The position numbers and the translations under genes were made by a program. A DNA stretch of 64,000 bases from assembly GCA_031290985.1 (NCBI GenBank), contig JARLJW010000092.1:1-64000 (forward strand). The letters run 5' to 3'. The notes under the pieces were generated by a model that had not been told where the DNA came from, did not search any database, and worked only from the letters and a program-made list of their open reading frames with translations. This document shows positions 25,877 to 36,079 of the stretch, piece by piece. The DNA comes from Verrucomicrobiia bacterium. GTDB taxonomy: Bacteria > Verrucomicrobiota > Verrucomicrobiia > Limisphaerales > UBA11358. Every line of letters starts with the position of its first letter. Within the stretch, counting starts at the first letter, position 1.

Positions 25877-28204
25877 ATGAAAAAAATCGCCTCGTTACTG
25901 TCACTGTTCGCCGCGGCTGCGGCGCTGGCCGGTTCCAGCCCGGTGCGGCTCATCAATCCCCTGATGGGCACGGATTCCACCGGCGGCTTTTCCCACGGCA
26001 ACGAGTACCCCGCCATCGCGCTGCCGTTCCCGATGAACACCTGGGCGCCGTACACGGAGCCGCAGCGCGACTCGTTTTTTTACCAGTACGCCAGCGACAA
26101 GCTCCGCGGCATCCGGCAGACCCACCAGCCCAGCCCGTGGATCGGCGATTACGCCCAGTTTTCGCTCATGCCCGTCTCCGGCAAGCTCGTTGTGACCGAT
26201 GCAGACCGCGCTTCCGCGTTCAGCCACACCAACGAAACCGTCCAACCGAGTTACTACGGCGTCCAACTCGACACGTGGAACGCCAAGGCCGAAGTTACGC
26301 CGACCGAGCGCGCCGCCCGGTTCCGTTTCACCTTCAATGGCGACGGCGATTCATACGTGATTCTGGATGAATTCGACAAAGGCGCCTCGGTGCAAATCAT
26401 CCCCGCGGAAAACAAGATCACCGGCTTTGTTCGGTATCATTGCGGCGACGTGCCGAACCTCTATTCAAGCAATTATTTCGTGATCGTCTTCGACCGGCCG
26501 TTCACCGCGCACGGGGTCTGGTCCGCCGCCAATGACATCCAGGCTGGGGTTGATAGTCTTTCCTCGGATAAACAACTGGGCGCTTATCTCCAATTCAAAA
26601 CGGACAAAAAACAGGTGGTCGGCTGCAAAGTCGCCTCCTCCTTCATCAGCACGGAGCAGGCCCAGCAAAATCTGGACAAGGAAATCGGCGATGCGAACTT
26701 CGACACCATCCGCAGCCGCGCCGAGGCGCGCTGGAACGAGATGCTCGGCCGCGCCCAGGTCGAGGGCGGATCCGATGAACAGCAGCGCACCTTTTATAGC
26801 TGCCTCTATCGCTGCATCCTTTTCCCGCACAAGTTTTACGAGCTGGACGGGCAGGGGAAGTCCGTCTATTTCAGCCCGTACGACGGCAGGGTGCATGACG
26901 GCGTGCTTTACACCGACAGCGGTTTCTGGGACACCTTCCGCGCCGCGCAGCCGCTCTACAACCTCCTCTATCCCGAAGTCAACGCCGAGATTTTGCAGGG
27001 CGTTGTCAATGCCGGCGCGCAAAGCGGCTGGCTCCCCGCCTGGGCCAGCCCGGGCCATCGCGAGTGCATGGTCGGCAACAACTCCTTCTCGCTGCTGGCG
27101 GATGGCTGGGTGAAAGGCGTCCGCTCCTTCGACCCGAACCAGGCGGTGGATCAAATGATCCATGACGCCAATAACAGCGGCCCCATCTCCACCATCGGTC
27201 GTGATGGCGCTAAATATTTCCGGGACAGCGGCTATCTCCCGTATTCACCGGTGAAGGGTGAAACCAGTTTCCACGAGGCCACCGCAAAGACGCTGGAATT
27301 TGCCTATGATGATTTCTGCCTCGCCAAACTCGCGAACTCGATTGGCCGCCAGGCCGACGCCCGGGTCTTTGCGCGGCGCGCGATGAACTGGACCAATGTC
27401 TTCGACCCTAAAATCGGTTTCGTCCGCGAACGCAAGGTGGATGGCTCGTGGGTGGAACCGTTCTATCCAAACCAATGGGGCGGCGGTTTCACCGAAGGCT
27501 GCTCGTGGCATTGGACGTGGTGCGTGTTTCACGACATCCCCGGCCTGATGCAGGCCATGGGCGGTCAGCCGGCGTTTGCTGACAAGTTGGATGCCGTCTT
27601 TACCGCGCCCACGGACGTGCGCCCCGGCAGCTACGGCGGGATGATCCATGAGATGACGGAAATGGTCGCCGCCGACATGGGCCAATACGCCCACGGCAAC
27701 GAGCCCATCCAGCACATGCTCTATCTCTACGACTACGCCGGCCAGCCGTGGAAGGCGCAATCCCGGATCCGTTGGGCGATGGGCAAGCTCTATGCGCCCA
27801 CCCCGGATGGATATTGTGGCGACGAGGACAACGGTCAGACCTCGGCGTGGTATGTCTTCAGCGCGCTCGGTTTTTATCCGGTTTGCCCCGGCGACGATCA
27901 TTATCTCATCGGGGTGCCGTTGTTTGACCGCGCCACCATCACCACCGGCCAGGGGAAATCCTTTGTCATCACCGCGCAAAACAATGGCCCGCTGAAACCT
28001 TACATCCAGGACGCGACGTTGAACGGCGAAACCTTCAACCGCACCTACCTCAGCCACGACGAACTGTTGCGTGGCGGTGAGCTTGGCTTCCGCATGACCT
28101 CGGCGCCCAATTACAAATGGGCGGTGGGGCCGGACAGTTGTCCGCGTTCCGCCCTTGCCCGCCTCAACGATGAATTGGCAAAAGCTGCGGCAGACAAGAA
28201 GTGA
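25877..28204 (+). CDS. GH92 alpha-mannosidase
   Basis: The start at 25877 gives a signal peptide (KKIASLLSLFAAAAALAG); longer reading would overlap the previous gene. The 775-residue protein spans a full GH92 enzyme: N-terminal sandwich (VRLINPLMGTDSTGGFSHG, EYPAIALPFPM) and (alpha/alpha)6 barrel (SGFWDTFRAAQPLYNLLYP, NPHFE-like EPIQHMLYLYDYAG, GDEDNGQTSAWYVFSALG). GH92 enzymes are calcium-dependent, inverting exo-alpha-mannosidases; the acidic pair D649/D651 probably corresponds to the general base region. Two conserved positions look changed: Q612-H613 where most members have His-His, and Thr where most have Met before SAWYVF. The linkage cleaved (alpha-1,2 or another) cannot be read from the sequence. 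It is the last gene of the tightly packed run starting at 13132. Confidence 0.9.
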   Translation: MKKIASLLSLFAAAAALAGSSPVRLINPLMGTDSTGGFSHGNEYPAIALPFPMNTWAPYTEPQRDSFFYQYASDKLRGIRQTHQPSPWIGDYAQFSLMPVSGKLVVTDADRASAFSHTNETVQPSYYGVQLDTWNAKAEVTPTERAARFRFTFNGDGDSYVILDEFDKGASVQIIPAENKITGFVRYHCGDVPNLYSSNYFVIVFDRPFTAHGVWSAANDIQAGVDSLSSDKQLGAYLQFKTDKKQVVGCKVASSFISTEQAQQNLDKEIGDANFDTIRSRAEARWNEMLGRAQVEGGSDEQQRTFYSCLYRCILFPHKFYELDGQGKSVYFSPYDGRVHDGVLYTDSGFWDTFRAAQPLYNLLYPEVNAEILQGVVNAGAQSGWLPAWASPGHRECMVGNNSFSLLADGWVKGVRSFDPNQAVDQMIHDANNSGPISTIGRDGAKYFRDSGYLPYSPVKGETSFHEATAKTLEFAYDDFCLAKLANSIGRQADARVFARRAMNWTNVFDPKIGFVRERKVDGSWVEPFYPNQWGGGFTEGCSWHWTWCVFHDIPGLMQAMGGQPAFADKLDAVFTAPTDVRPGSYGGMIHEMTEMVAADMGQYAHGNEPIQHMLYLYDYAGQPWKAQSRIRWAMGKLYAPTPDGYCGDEDNGQTSAWYVFSALGFYPVCPGDDHYLIGVPLFDRATITTGQGKSFVITAQNNGPLKPYIQDATLNGETFNRTYLSHDELLRGGELGFRMTSAPNYKWAVGPDSCPRSALARLNDELAKAAADKK

Positions 28205-28326
28205 CGGGCAGGGTGTTGGCGCGGGATAAAGTGCCGCCCGTGCGGTCGACGTCAGCTGACTGAAAGAACCCAGGTTGCGGACGCCAAGGGTGGCGCCAGG
28301 GCGGAAACTAAATCGTTTTCAGCCCC

Positions 28327-31300
28327 ATGCCCCATGCGTCCCCTGGACTTCGAATCCGATGGACTTTGAAGCGCAGCTCAATTAAACCATGTTTCATGCG
28401 GCACGCCAACGCGGTTAAGAAAATCATGGCCCGACCTGTCGGCGCTGATTTTTTTCGGCTTGGTTTCATTCCGCGGTTTTCCGGGCCGGGCTTCGTTCAA
28501 CTGCTGGTCAGTTTGATTTTATTGCCGCTGTGCACCAGTTCGCCGGGTCGCGATTCATCGCAGCTCTCTGAATATCAGACCACCATCTGGCGGGTGGAGG
28601 ACGGCTTGCCGCAAAGCACGGTGACCTGCATTGCACAGTCGGCGGAAGGTTATTTGTGGCTGGGAACCCAAAACGGGCTGGTGCGTTTTGACGGGGTGAA
28701 ATTCCGGGTGTTTGACGAAAATAACACGCCGGCTTTCCAGAACAGCCGGATTGTGCGGCTCCTCTGCGACCAGGAAGGAACGCTCTGGGTGGGCACCGAG
28801 CATGGTCGGCTGGTGCGGTTTCGGGATGGCCAGTTCACCGCCTATGACGTCCCGAGCCGGGGAACCACGCACGATTATGCCCGGGTTTTTTGCGGTGATC
28901 GCGACGGCGCGCTTTGGCAGGTGTCGTGCGAGTGGCAGCTGATCCAGTGGCTGCAGGGTAAATTTACGGTGCTTTCCGACAATTGGAATTTGTCCAGCCC
29001 GTCGGCCCACGCGCTGGCCTGTGATGTGGCGGGGCGAATCTGGGTCGGCACCGACCGCGAACTGGCGGTGTTGAAAGACGGCCAGTTTCAGCCGCAGTGG
29101 GGGCGTACTAACGAGGAGAATTTTCAGGTGGACTTTCTTGCCCCCTGTCGCACGGGCGGGGTCTGGGTCGCGGCCAACGGGCGTCTGCGAAAATTTGATG
29201 CCGGACATTGGACCGTTGATCTCGGAGCTTACGCCTGGACGAACCGGCCCATTTACGATTTGTATGAAGATCATGAGCAACGGCTCTGGGTCGCGACTTT
29301 GGGCGGCGGCTTGTTCCGCTATGATGCCGGCGGCGGGCTGCTGCACCTGACTTCGCAAAGCGGGCTGCCCACTGATTTTGTGCGTTCCGTCATGGAAGAC
29401 CGGGAGGGGAACATTTGGGCGGGAACTGAAGGGGGCGGTTTGTGCCGTTTAAAGCCAGCCCTCTTCCAGACGTATGGCGTGGCGCAGGGCCTGGCCAGTG
29501 ATCAAGTCATGGCCGTGGCGGAAGCGCGGGACGGAGGGATGTGGATTGGCACGGATGGTGACGGGCTGGATCATTGGCAGGATGGTAAAATCCAGCACTA
29601 TGGGCTGCGCGAGGGTTTGGGCAACGGGCATGTATGGTCCGTGTTGCAAGATCGCAGCGGCACGGTTTGGGCCGGGACGTGGGATGGACTTTATAAATGG
29701 CAGGACGGAACTTTCAACGGGCTTTCTGATGGCCAGACCATTGGCTGGCAAGTGCTCGCCATGTACGAGAATCGGGCGGGTGATCTCTGGCTGGGGCAGC
29801 AGGCGTTTGGCGGGATCACCCGGCTGCGAGACGGCGAACGCACCGTCGTCAAAATTCCCGAAACGTCCGCGAATCTGGATGTGCGCACCTTCATCGAAGA
29901 TCATGACACAAATTTATGGGTGGGAACGAGCGAGGACGGCTTGTATCGGCTCCGCGACGGCAACGTGACGCACTTTGGCCGGAAGGATGGTTTGGGCAGC
30001 GACTCAATCTGGTGTTTGTATGTTGATCCAGCGGGAGTGCTGTGGGTGGGCACCTGTCGTGGCGGGCTCAGCCGCTGGGCGGACGGACATTTCACCACTT
30101 GGACCACCCAAAACGGTTTGCTCAATAACGTGATCTGTCAAATCATGGAAGATGCGCAGGGCAACCTGTGGCTGGGATCCTACGGCGGCATTTTTCGAAT
30201 CAATAAACAGGAGTTAAACGCCTCCGCCAGTCGGGCCGGCCAGAAAATACATTGCATCGGGTATAATGCGGAAGACGGGCTCCCCAGTCTTGAATGTCAG
30301 GGCGGCTTCCAGCCTTCCGGGTACAAATCGGCGGATGGACGGCTTTGGTTCCCGACCATCAAAGGCCTGGTGGTGGTCGATCCCGCCAAGGTTCACTCGA
30401 ATGCTTCGCCGCCCAATGTGGTGATCGAAGCGATTCTCGCTGATGGCCTGCTCCAGGCTGCCACCAACAGGTCTGACCGCCTGGGCATCAGTCCGCTGCC
30501 GGAGACCACGATCCCCGCCGGCAACCAGCACCTTGAGTTTCAATATACGGCGTTGAGTTTTGTCGCGCCCAAGGAGGTGCATTTTAAATGCCGGCTGGAA
30601 GGGCTGGAGCAAGACTGGGAAGACACGGGCGCCAAGCGCACGGTCGAATATCGGCATGTCCCGCCGGGGCATTATCAATTCCGGGTGATCGCCGGCAATG
30701 GCGATGGGGTGTGGAATGAGGCGGGGGCCAGCGCGGCCATTGTGGTGCTGCCTTATTTTTGGGAGACCAAATGGTTTCTTGCCGCAAATGCGCTGGCCGG
30801 CCTGGCGCTGGTGGTCTCCATCGCCCGGTACTCGGAAAGACGCTGGATGCAGCGCCGGCTCGAGCGGGTGGAACGCGAGCGCGCCGTCGAGAAAGAGCGC
30901 TCCCGCATCGCCCAGGATATTCACGATGAACTCGGCGCGAATCTGACCGAAATCGCCATGCTGAGCGAGTTCGCCCAGGAACCCACGGCTTCGCCGGCGC
31001 AGGTGCACGCGGACATGCAAAAGATAACCGCCAAGGCCCGCAACCTCACGCAGATGATGGATGAAGTGGTCTGGGCGGTGACCCCGCAAAATGACTCGCT
31101 CGAAAAATTTGTGACGTATACCTGCAGCTTCGCTGAAGAATATCTGCTGACGGCAAAGATCGCCTGTCGTCTGGAGGTTCCGGCCATTCTGCCGGAATTC
31201 ATTTTAAGCTCGGACGTCCGGCATAATCTGTTTCTGACGGTCAAGGAAGCGCTGAACAACGTCGTAAAACATTCCCGGGCCACGGAGGTGCGCATTCAGG

Positions 31301-31551
31301 TTGCCTTGGACTCGGGAAATTTGATCCTCACTGTTCGCGATAACGGCCGGGGCTTCGTGAACCCGCCCGCGCCGGGTCCCGGGCCGGAGATTTCCGGAGG
31401 CGAACAACATGACGGCTTGCAGAACATGCGCCGCCGCCTGGCGAACATTTCCGGGCAACTGGAGCTGGCAAGCCGGCCCGGGAGCACTTGTATTATAATG
31501 GTGCTGCCGCTGGGTGGGGCGACAACCAATATGAGCGCCGGCAACCCTTGA
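28327..31551 (+). CDS. Beta-propeller sensor histidine kinase (Reg_prop/Y_Y_Y/HisKA_3)
   Basis: The protein has up to 1074 residues from the first ATG; starts at 28396 or 28426 are also plausible, because the membrane-targeting segment (FVQLLVSLILLPLC) begins later. Residues about 84-690 contain many two-component propeller repeats (EDGLPQSTVTCIAQ, GYLWLGTQNGLVRFDG, LWVGT.GGL.R). A Y_Y_Y domain (about 741-805), one transmembrane helix (about 811-835), a HisKA_3 region with H866 in QDIHDELGANLTE and an HATPase domain (EALNNVVKHS, DNGRGF, GLQNMRRRL) follow. The propeller and Y_Y_Y parts would lie in the periplasm and sense a glycan product or a binding protein. No receiver domain is fused. The partner is the regulator at 31671. 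A related kinase lies at 46765. Confidence 0.9.
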   Translation: MPHASPGLRIRWTLKRSSIKPCFMRHANAVKKIMARPVGADFFRLGFIPRFSGPGFVQLLVSLILLPLCTSSPGRDSSQLSEYQTTIWRVEDGLPQSTVTCIAQSAEGYLWLGTQNGLVRFDGVKFRVFDENNTPAFQNSRIVRLLCDQEGTLWVGTEHGRLVRFRDGQFTAYDVPSRGTTHDYARVFCGDRDGALWQVSCEWQLIQWLQGKFTVLSDNWNLSSPSAHALACDVAGRIWVGTDRELAVLKDGQFQPQWGRTNEENFQVDFLAPCRTGGVWVAANGRLRKFDAGHWTVDLGAYAWTNRPIYDLYEDHEQRLWVATLGGGLFRYDAGGGLLHLTSQSGLPTDFVRSVMEDREGNIWAGTEGGGLCRLKPALFQTYGVAQGLASDQVMAVAEARDGGMWIGTDGDGLDHWQDGKIQHYGLREGLGNGHVWSVLQDRSGTVWAGTWDGLYKWQDGTFNGLSDGQTIGWQVLAMYENRAGDLWLGQQAFGGITRLRDGERTVVKIPETSANLDVRTFIEDHDTNLWVGTSEDGLYRLRDGNVTHFGRKDGLGSDSIWCLYVDPAGVLWVGTCRGGLSRWADGHFTTWTTQNGLLNNVICQIMEDAQGNLWLGSYGGIFRINKQELNASASRAGQKIHCIGYNAEDGLPSLECQGGFQPSGYKSADGRLWFPTIKGLVVVDPAKVHSNASPPNVVIEAILADGLLQAATNRSDRLGISPLPETTIPAGNQHLEFQYTALSFVAPKEVHFKCRLEGLEQDWEDTGAKRTVEYRHVPPGHYQFRVIAGNGDGVWNEAGASAAIVVLPYFWETKWFLAANALAGLALVVSIARYSERRWMQRRLERVERERAVEKERSRIAQDIHDELGANLTEIAMLSEFAQEPTASPAQVHADMQKITAKARNLTQMMDEVVWAVTPQNDSLEKFVTYTCSFAEEYLLTAKIACRLEVPAILPEFILSSDVRHNLFLTVKEALNNVVKHSRATEVRIQVALDSGNLILTVRDNGRGFVNPPAPGPGPEISGGEQHDGLQNMRRRLANISGQLELASRPGSTCIIMVLPLGGATTNMSAGNP

Positions 31552-31670
31552 AAACCATGATTACGCCGCCCGGTCGGGGCAGGAATATGCCTGTCGTTCA
31601 TTTGGACGACCAGCCCGCCGGCATTTATCATTGGCGCTCGCCGGGTGAAGCAGTATAAACCCTTTGATTT

Positions 31671-32300
31671 GTGTCAATTCTTGTATCGATTGTTGAGGAT
31701 GACGACGGCGTTCGCGCCGGGTTGGTGCGCCTGCTCGAAAAATCCAAGGATTTCCGCCTGCTGGCCCATTACCATAATGCGGAAACGGCCTTGGCGGCCA
31801 TCCCCACGGCGCGGCCGGATATTTTGCTGATGGACATCAATTTGCATGCCATGAACGGCATTGAATGCGTTCAAAAACTGCATGCGTTGGATCCGTCCCT
31901 GCGGGTCATCATGCTCACCGTTTACGAAAACCCCGAACAGATTTTTGATGCCCTGCGGGCGGGCGCCGTTGGTTACCTGCTCAAAAAAAACCTGTCGGAA
32001 AACCTTTTGGAGGCGATCCGGGATGCGCACCAGGGCGGTTCGCCGATGAGCAGCCAGATCGCCCGCAAGGTCGTGCAATTTTTCCAGAGCAGCCGGCCGG
32101 CGAAGGTGGATGATCAATTGTCGGCGCGCGAAGTCGAAGTGCTGACCCTGTTGTCGAAAGGGCATTTGATCAAGGAAATCTCCGATCAGTTGGGCATCAG
32201 CTTTGTGACCGTCCGGACTTACATCCGGCGCATCTACGAAAAGCTGCATGTCCATTCCCGCTCGCAGGCGGTCGCCAAATTTTTCCCGCCCCCCCGTTGA
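31671..32300 (+). CDS. NarL/FixJ-type response regulator
   Basis: The 209-residue protein starts with GTG. It has a receiver domain with the acidic pocket EDDD (residues 9-12), phosphoacceptor D55 in LLMDINLHAMNG, T in MLTVYENPEQ and K in YLLKKNL, followed by a LuxR-type helix-turn-helix (LSAREVEVLTLLSKG, EISDQLGISFVTVRTYIRR, IYEKLHVHSRSQA). It would bind DNA as a dimer after phosphorylation by the kinase encoded 119 bp upstream. Its targets are unknown; candidates are the secreted-protein genes directly downstream and the operator sites at 1092, 5493 and 13072. It resembles the regulator at 50050 in both domains. Confidence 0.9.
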   Translation: MSILVSIVEDDDGVRAGLVRLLEKSKDFRLLAHYHNAETALAAIPTARPDILLMDINLHAMNGIECVQKLHALDPSLRVIMLTVYENPEQIFDALRAGAVGYLLKKNLSENLLEAIRDAHQGGSPMSSQIARKVVQFFQSSRPAKVDDQLSAREVEVLTLLSKGHLIKEISDQLGISFVTVRTYIRRIYEKLHVHSRSQAVAKFFPPPR

Positions 32301-32421
32301 ACTGCGGTTGTAGTGCATTTGGACGGCAAGACAGAATCAGCAAACAAGGTAGAGTCGTTAAAAGCGGATTGGCGCAACCGCCGTTGACGCTCATAACCCT
32401 AAACCCAGAAATTCAGTTCGC

Positions 32422-35115
32422 ATGAAGATCAAGGAAATATATAAAAGCTTGTTGGGAATCGGACTGGTGGCTGCCAGCGGCTTTGGTGTGCAGGCGCAGA
32501 CCAGCGTGGCGAGCACTTTTAAACACATCACGATTGACGGTTCCTTCAGCGATTGGACCGGCGTCCCCGTGGCGTACACCGCCCCGGTTGGGCCGGCCAA
32601 CGCCATACAGTATGAAAATGTTTATATTGCCAACGACCAAAACAACATTTATGTGCGGTTCACGCTGTATTCGCCCCGCGCCAATGCGTTTGCCAATTCG
32701 TACGACAATATCTTCATTGATGGCGACGGCAATTCCGCAACCGGGAACCCGGTGGCCGGCATCGGTTCGGAAATGCTGATCCAATGGGGCGGGGGATATC
32801 AGGAAAAAAACGGCGGGTTCAACGAGGGCGGGATCAACAACCTGGGCTGGTCCATCGCGGCCGACCCGGGCAGCACCGACTTCGAAATCGCCATTTCGCG
32901 CAGCGCCACGTTTGCCTCGGATGGCAGTCCGGTCTTTACGGCCAATACAATCGCCCTCCTGCTGGAAGGCGACAACACCAGCTATGTTAACACGGCCTAC
33001 GCCCCGCCTTCCGGCGGATTGGTCTATACCTTTGCGGATGCCCCCAGCGTCCTGACCACCAATCTGCCGCTGGTCACGCTGGCCGGTTCGTCCTGGCAAG
33101 TGAATGCTTCCGGCACCGATCTGGGGGCCGGCTGGCTGGATCCGGCTTATGATGATTCGCAGTCGCCTTGGAGTCCGGGCAGCGGACTCTTCGGCTATGC
33201 CCCCGCTGCCGGGGCCTATCCCACCATCAATGATCCTTTGACGTCCAGCGGGCAGAACACTTTTTACTTCCGCACGCACTTCACTTGGAACAACCTGCCC
33301 GACAATGTCGCGTTTGTCGTGACCAATTATTTGAGCGATGGCGCGGTCTATTACGTGAACGGCGCGGAAGTCGCGCGGGTGCGGATGCCGGCCGGGACGG
33401 TCGACTACTCCACCAGCGCCAGCGCCACCAATGCGCCGGTGGGCCACCCGGACATTTTTGATGTTCCGGGGGGTGTTTTGCAGATTGGTGACAATATCTT
33501 GGAAGTTGAAACGCATCAGGCGCCGGCCAGCAGCGCGGACATGGTTTTTGGCCTGTCGCTGACGGCCGCCGCGCAATTTCCCATACGCAATGCGGATACC
33601 AACCAGCCGGCTGATCGCTTTGTGGTTGCCGGCAATCCCACCACCTTTTCCGCCAGCCTGATTGCTTCCGGTCCCCTGAATTATCAATGGCTCAAGAACA
33701 GCAGCCCCATTTCGGGAGCCACGAATGCAACCTATACCATTCCGGTCGTGCTCGGCACCGACGCCGGCGCGTATGCGCTGCTGATCAGCAATCCGCTTTC
33801 CACCAACACCACCCGGGGGGCGGTTTTGACCGTAAGCAATCAACCGGTTGCCTTTACTGATCCATCTTTGCCGGCGGACGTCGTGGCCGTGGCCGGCCAG
33901 CCGGTCACGCTCTCGGCATCCGTTGCCGGATCACCCCCGTTGCAGTTTCAGTGGTATCAAGGCAATACGCCTATTGTGGCCGCAACGAATTCGACTTATA
34001 CGATCCCGTTTGCCGTGGTCACTAACGCCGGGACATATCATGTCAATGTCAGTAATCCGGCCAACGCCACCAATGGCCGGCTGGCTTCAGTCGCCATCTT
34101 GCCGGACACGGTGCCGCCGGTGCTGACGCGCATCACGTCTACAAAATCACAGGTGATTCTCAGTTTTTCGAAACCCGTTGACGCGGCAACGGCCGCGGTG
34201 TCCGCCCACTATGGCCTGAGTGGCGGCAACCCGGTGGTCAGCGGGGCGATCAATCCAGCTGATGCCTCGCAGGTGGTTTTGACCACCAGCGGCACCCTCA
34301 ATTTCGGAACGGTTTACACCGTTTCGGTCAATGGGGTGAAAGATTTGTTTGGCAACAATATCGTCATTTCCGGAAGCTTCGCCCGCGCCATTACGATTGA
34401 TGGATCATTTGCCGACTGGGATGGCATGGCGCCGGTCTACAGCGGGCCAAGCGGCAGCGATGGCGCGGCCGATTTTGCCAACATCTACATGTTTAATGAT
34501 GACACCAAATATTATTTTTATGTGACTTTGTGGCATGACATTCCGTCGGCGAGCGGCCAGTTTCCCGCTTATGTAAACATGTTCTTCAACACCGATGGCG
34601 ACCCCTCCACGGGCTATATACCGGGTTCCGTGGGCTCGGAGTTGCTCATTCAAAGCGGCTACAGCTATCAGGAGAAAAACGGCGGTTTTAACGAAGGCAG
34701 CATCAATAACCTCAACTGGACTTGTCTGCCCGCGGCGCCGGGCACGAATTTTGAGTTCAGCGTTTCCCGCCTGGCGACCTTTGCCTCGGATAATTCCCTC
34801 GTGTTTCCGACCAACCAGTTGAGCTATTTGTTCCAAGGCATGACCCCTGGATTTGTCGCCCTCAATCAAGCCCCGGCCAGCGGTCTGATCAGCTATACCA
34901 ATGTGACCACCCCGGCCGTGGCGAGTTTGCCGCTCGGCGGGCTGGCCGTTGCCGGTCTTTCCGCCGGTAAAATTGCCGTGGTTTGGAACTCGCCGGGCAC
35001 GTTGCAGGAATGCGGATCGCTGGCGGGTGGAAGCTGGACGAATCTGCCGGCGGCCGTCAGCCCGTACGTCGTGCCAATTTCCGGCGGCCAGCGCTATTTC
35101 CGGCTGTCGCAATAA
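32422..35115 (+). CDS. Secreted protein with two CBM9/DOMON-like domains and Ig-like domains
   Basis: The 897-residue protein has a signal peptide ending near FGVQAQ. Two CBM9-like sandwiches (about 35-210 and 655-830) share [25 protein letters not shown] and SRxATFASD, so one is a copy of the other. Between them lie a galactose-binding-like module (about 215-390; [28 protein letters not shown]), two Ig-like domains ([40 protein letters not shown]) and a SwmB/Big-like domain ([19 protein letters not shown]). The C-terminal 60 residues end in RYFRLSQ, the tail shared by other exported proteins here. No catalytic motif is visible, so it is probably a carbohydrate-binding or surface scaffold. 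It directly follows the kinase/regulator pair and precedes a pseudopilin. Confidence 0.75.
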   Translation: MKIKEIYKSLLGIGLVAASGFGVQAQTSVASTFKHITIDGSFSDWTGVPVAYTAPVGPANAIQYENVYIANDQNNIYVRFTLYSPRANAFANSYDNIFIDGDGNSATGNPVAGIGSEMLIQWGGGYQEKNGGFNEGGINNLGWSIAADPGSTDFEIAISRSATFASDGSPVFTANTIALLLEGDNTSYVNTAYAPPSGGLVYTFADAPSVLTTNLPLVTLAGSSWQVNASGTDLGAGWLDPAYDDSQSPWSPGSGLFGYAPAAGAYPTINDPLTSSGQNTFYFRTHFTWNNLPDNVAFVVTNYLSDGAVYYVNGAEVARVRMPAGTVDYSTSASATNAPVGHPDIFDVPGGVLQIGDNILEVETHQAPASSADMVFGLSLTAAAQFPIRNADTNQPADRFVVAGNPTTFSASLIASGPLNYQWLKNSSPISGATNATYTIPVVLGTDAGAYALLISNPLSTNTTRGAVLTVSNQPVAFTDPSLPADVVAVAGQPVTLSASVAGSPPLQFQWYQGNTPIVAATNSTYTIPFAVVTNAGTYHVNVSNPANATNGRLASVAILPDTVPPVLTRITSTKSQVILSFSKPVDAATAAVSAHYGLSGGNPVVSGAINPADASQVVLTTSGTLNFGTVYTVSVNGVKDLFGNNIVISGSFARAITIDGSFADWDGMAPVYSGPSGSDGAADFANIYMFNDDTKYYFYVTLWHDIPSASGQFPAYVNMFFNTDGDPSTGYIPGSVGSELLIQSGYSYQEKNGGFNEGSINNLNWTCLPAAPGTNFEFSVSRLATFASDNSLVFPTNQLSYLFQGMTPGFVALNQAPASGLISYTNVTTPAVASLPLGGLAVAGLSAGKIAVVWNSPGTLQECGSLAGGSWTNLPAAVSPYVVPISGGQRYFRLSQ

Positions 35116-35125
35116 AATTGGTCCG

Positions 35126-35168
35126 GGCCGGCCGGGTGAAATTTTGGAAACGAAATCACCGGCCGGCC
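35126..35168 (+). terminator. Long GC-rich stem-loop between the CBM9 protein and the pseudopilin
   Basis: GGCCGGCCGG plus TGA (35126-35135 and 35137-35139, with G36 bulged) pairs with TCA plus CCGGCCGGCC (35156-35168), a 13-bp stem with a 16-base loop. It lies 10 bp after the stop at 35115 and 24 bp before the next start. There is no T-run, so it may be a terminator, an mRNA-stabilising hairpin or a REP-like element. Confidence 0.45.
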
Positions 35169-35192
35169 AATCACCAAAGTCAGCCAAGGTTT

Positions 35193-36011
35193 ATGAATAT
35201 GAAAATGCAAAAAATGCGCCGGATCATCCTGCGGGATGAAATCAGGGCGCGCGGCTTCACCCTGATTGAATTGCTGGTGGTCATCGCCATCATCGCGATT
35301 TTGGCGGCCATGCTCCTGCCGGCGCTTTCCGCGGCCAAATTTAAGGCCAAAAACATCGCCTGCATCAACAACCTGAAACAAACCGGCCTGGCGAACACGA
35401 TGTATGTGGGCGATTTCCGGAAGGATTTTCAATATGACACCACCAAAGTCTGGATGGAAAACCTGCTGGCTTATAATTCCAAAGTGCAGAAAATCATTGT
35501 CTGTCCGGTGGCCGACAAACCCACCACCCGGTCCGATTACAGCCTGCTTTACACCTACGGCACGGGCGACATGACCTGGCATTGGGCGCCGACCAGCACC
35601 AACTATGACGGCAGTTATGCCTATAACGGCTGGCTGTATTCTGAAGCCTACAGCGTCACTGATATTCTGGGGACGTCGGATTCATGGAAGTACGGGAGCG
35701 AGAGCCGGATTCTCAATGCGGCCAACGTGCCGGTGCTGACGGACGCGATTTGGACCGATACCTGGCCCAAGGAAAACGAGAAGCCCTCCCTTGACCTCTA
35801 CAAAGGAAACGCAAATCTGGACATGGGGCGCGTCACCATTGCCCGGCACGGTGGGAGACCTCCCGCGCCGATTACCGTTGCCGCTGACTCGGCGATATTC
35901 GGGTCGGTCAACATCGTGTTTTTTGACGGGCATGTCGCCTCGACCAAGCTGACTTCGTTGTGGTCGTTGGACTGGCATGCCGGCTGGGTGGCGCCGGCGG
36001 CCATCCCTTGA
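35193..36011 (+). CDS. Pseudopilin with prepilin N-terminal signal
   Basis: The 272-residue protein starts at the ATG at 35193, which gives a basic leader and the classic cleavage context [20 protein letters not shown]. The lysine-rich helix after it ([20 protein letters not shown]) is shared with the two other pseudopilins. The C-terminal part ends in [11 protein letters not shown], like the DGH end of the H-X9-DG group, but the preceding His ([10 protein letters not shown]) is much further away than nine residues, so this member is divergent. It would be processed by prepilin peptidase and inserted into a pseudopilus. It lies between a carbohydrate-binding protein and a GH114-like enzyme, 68 bp before the latter. 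Confidence 0.85.
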   Translation: MNMKMQKMRRIILRDEIRARGFTLIELLVVIAIIAILAAMLLPALSAAKFKAKNIACINNLKQTGLANTMYVGDFRKDFQYDTTKVWMENLLAYNSKVQKIIVCPVADKPTTRSDYSLLYTYGTGDMTWHWAPTSTNYDGSYAYNGWLYSEAYSVTDILGTSDSWKYGSESRILNAANVPVLTDAIWTDTWPKENEKPSLDLYKGNANLDMGRVTIARHGGRPPAPITVAADSAIFGSVNIVFFDGHVASTKLTSLWSLDWHAGWVAPAAIP

Positions 36012-36079
36012 TTGATTTTAATTTAAGGCGTTGCCCAAGAGGTGAACCTTTGGGCCGTTGCAACACTGTCAACCATTCC

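Noticed and set aside
28251-28260. The palindrome GTCAGCTGAC before the first kinase
   Set aside because: It is a 10-bp palindrome seen once; such sites are expected by chance and no second copy was seen.
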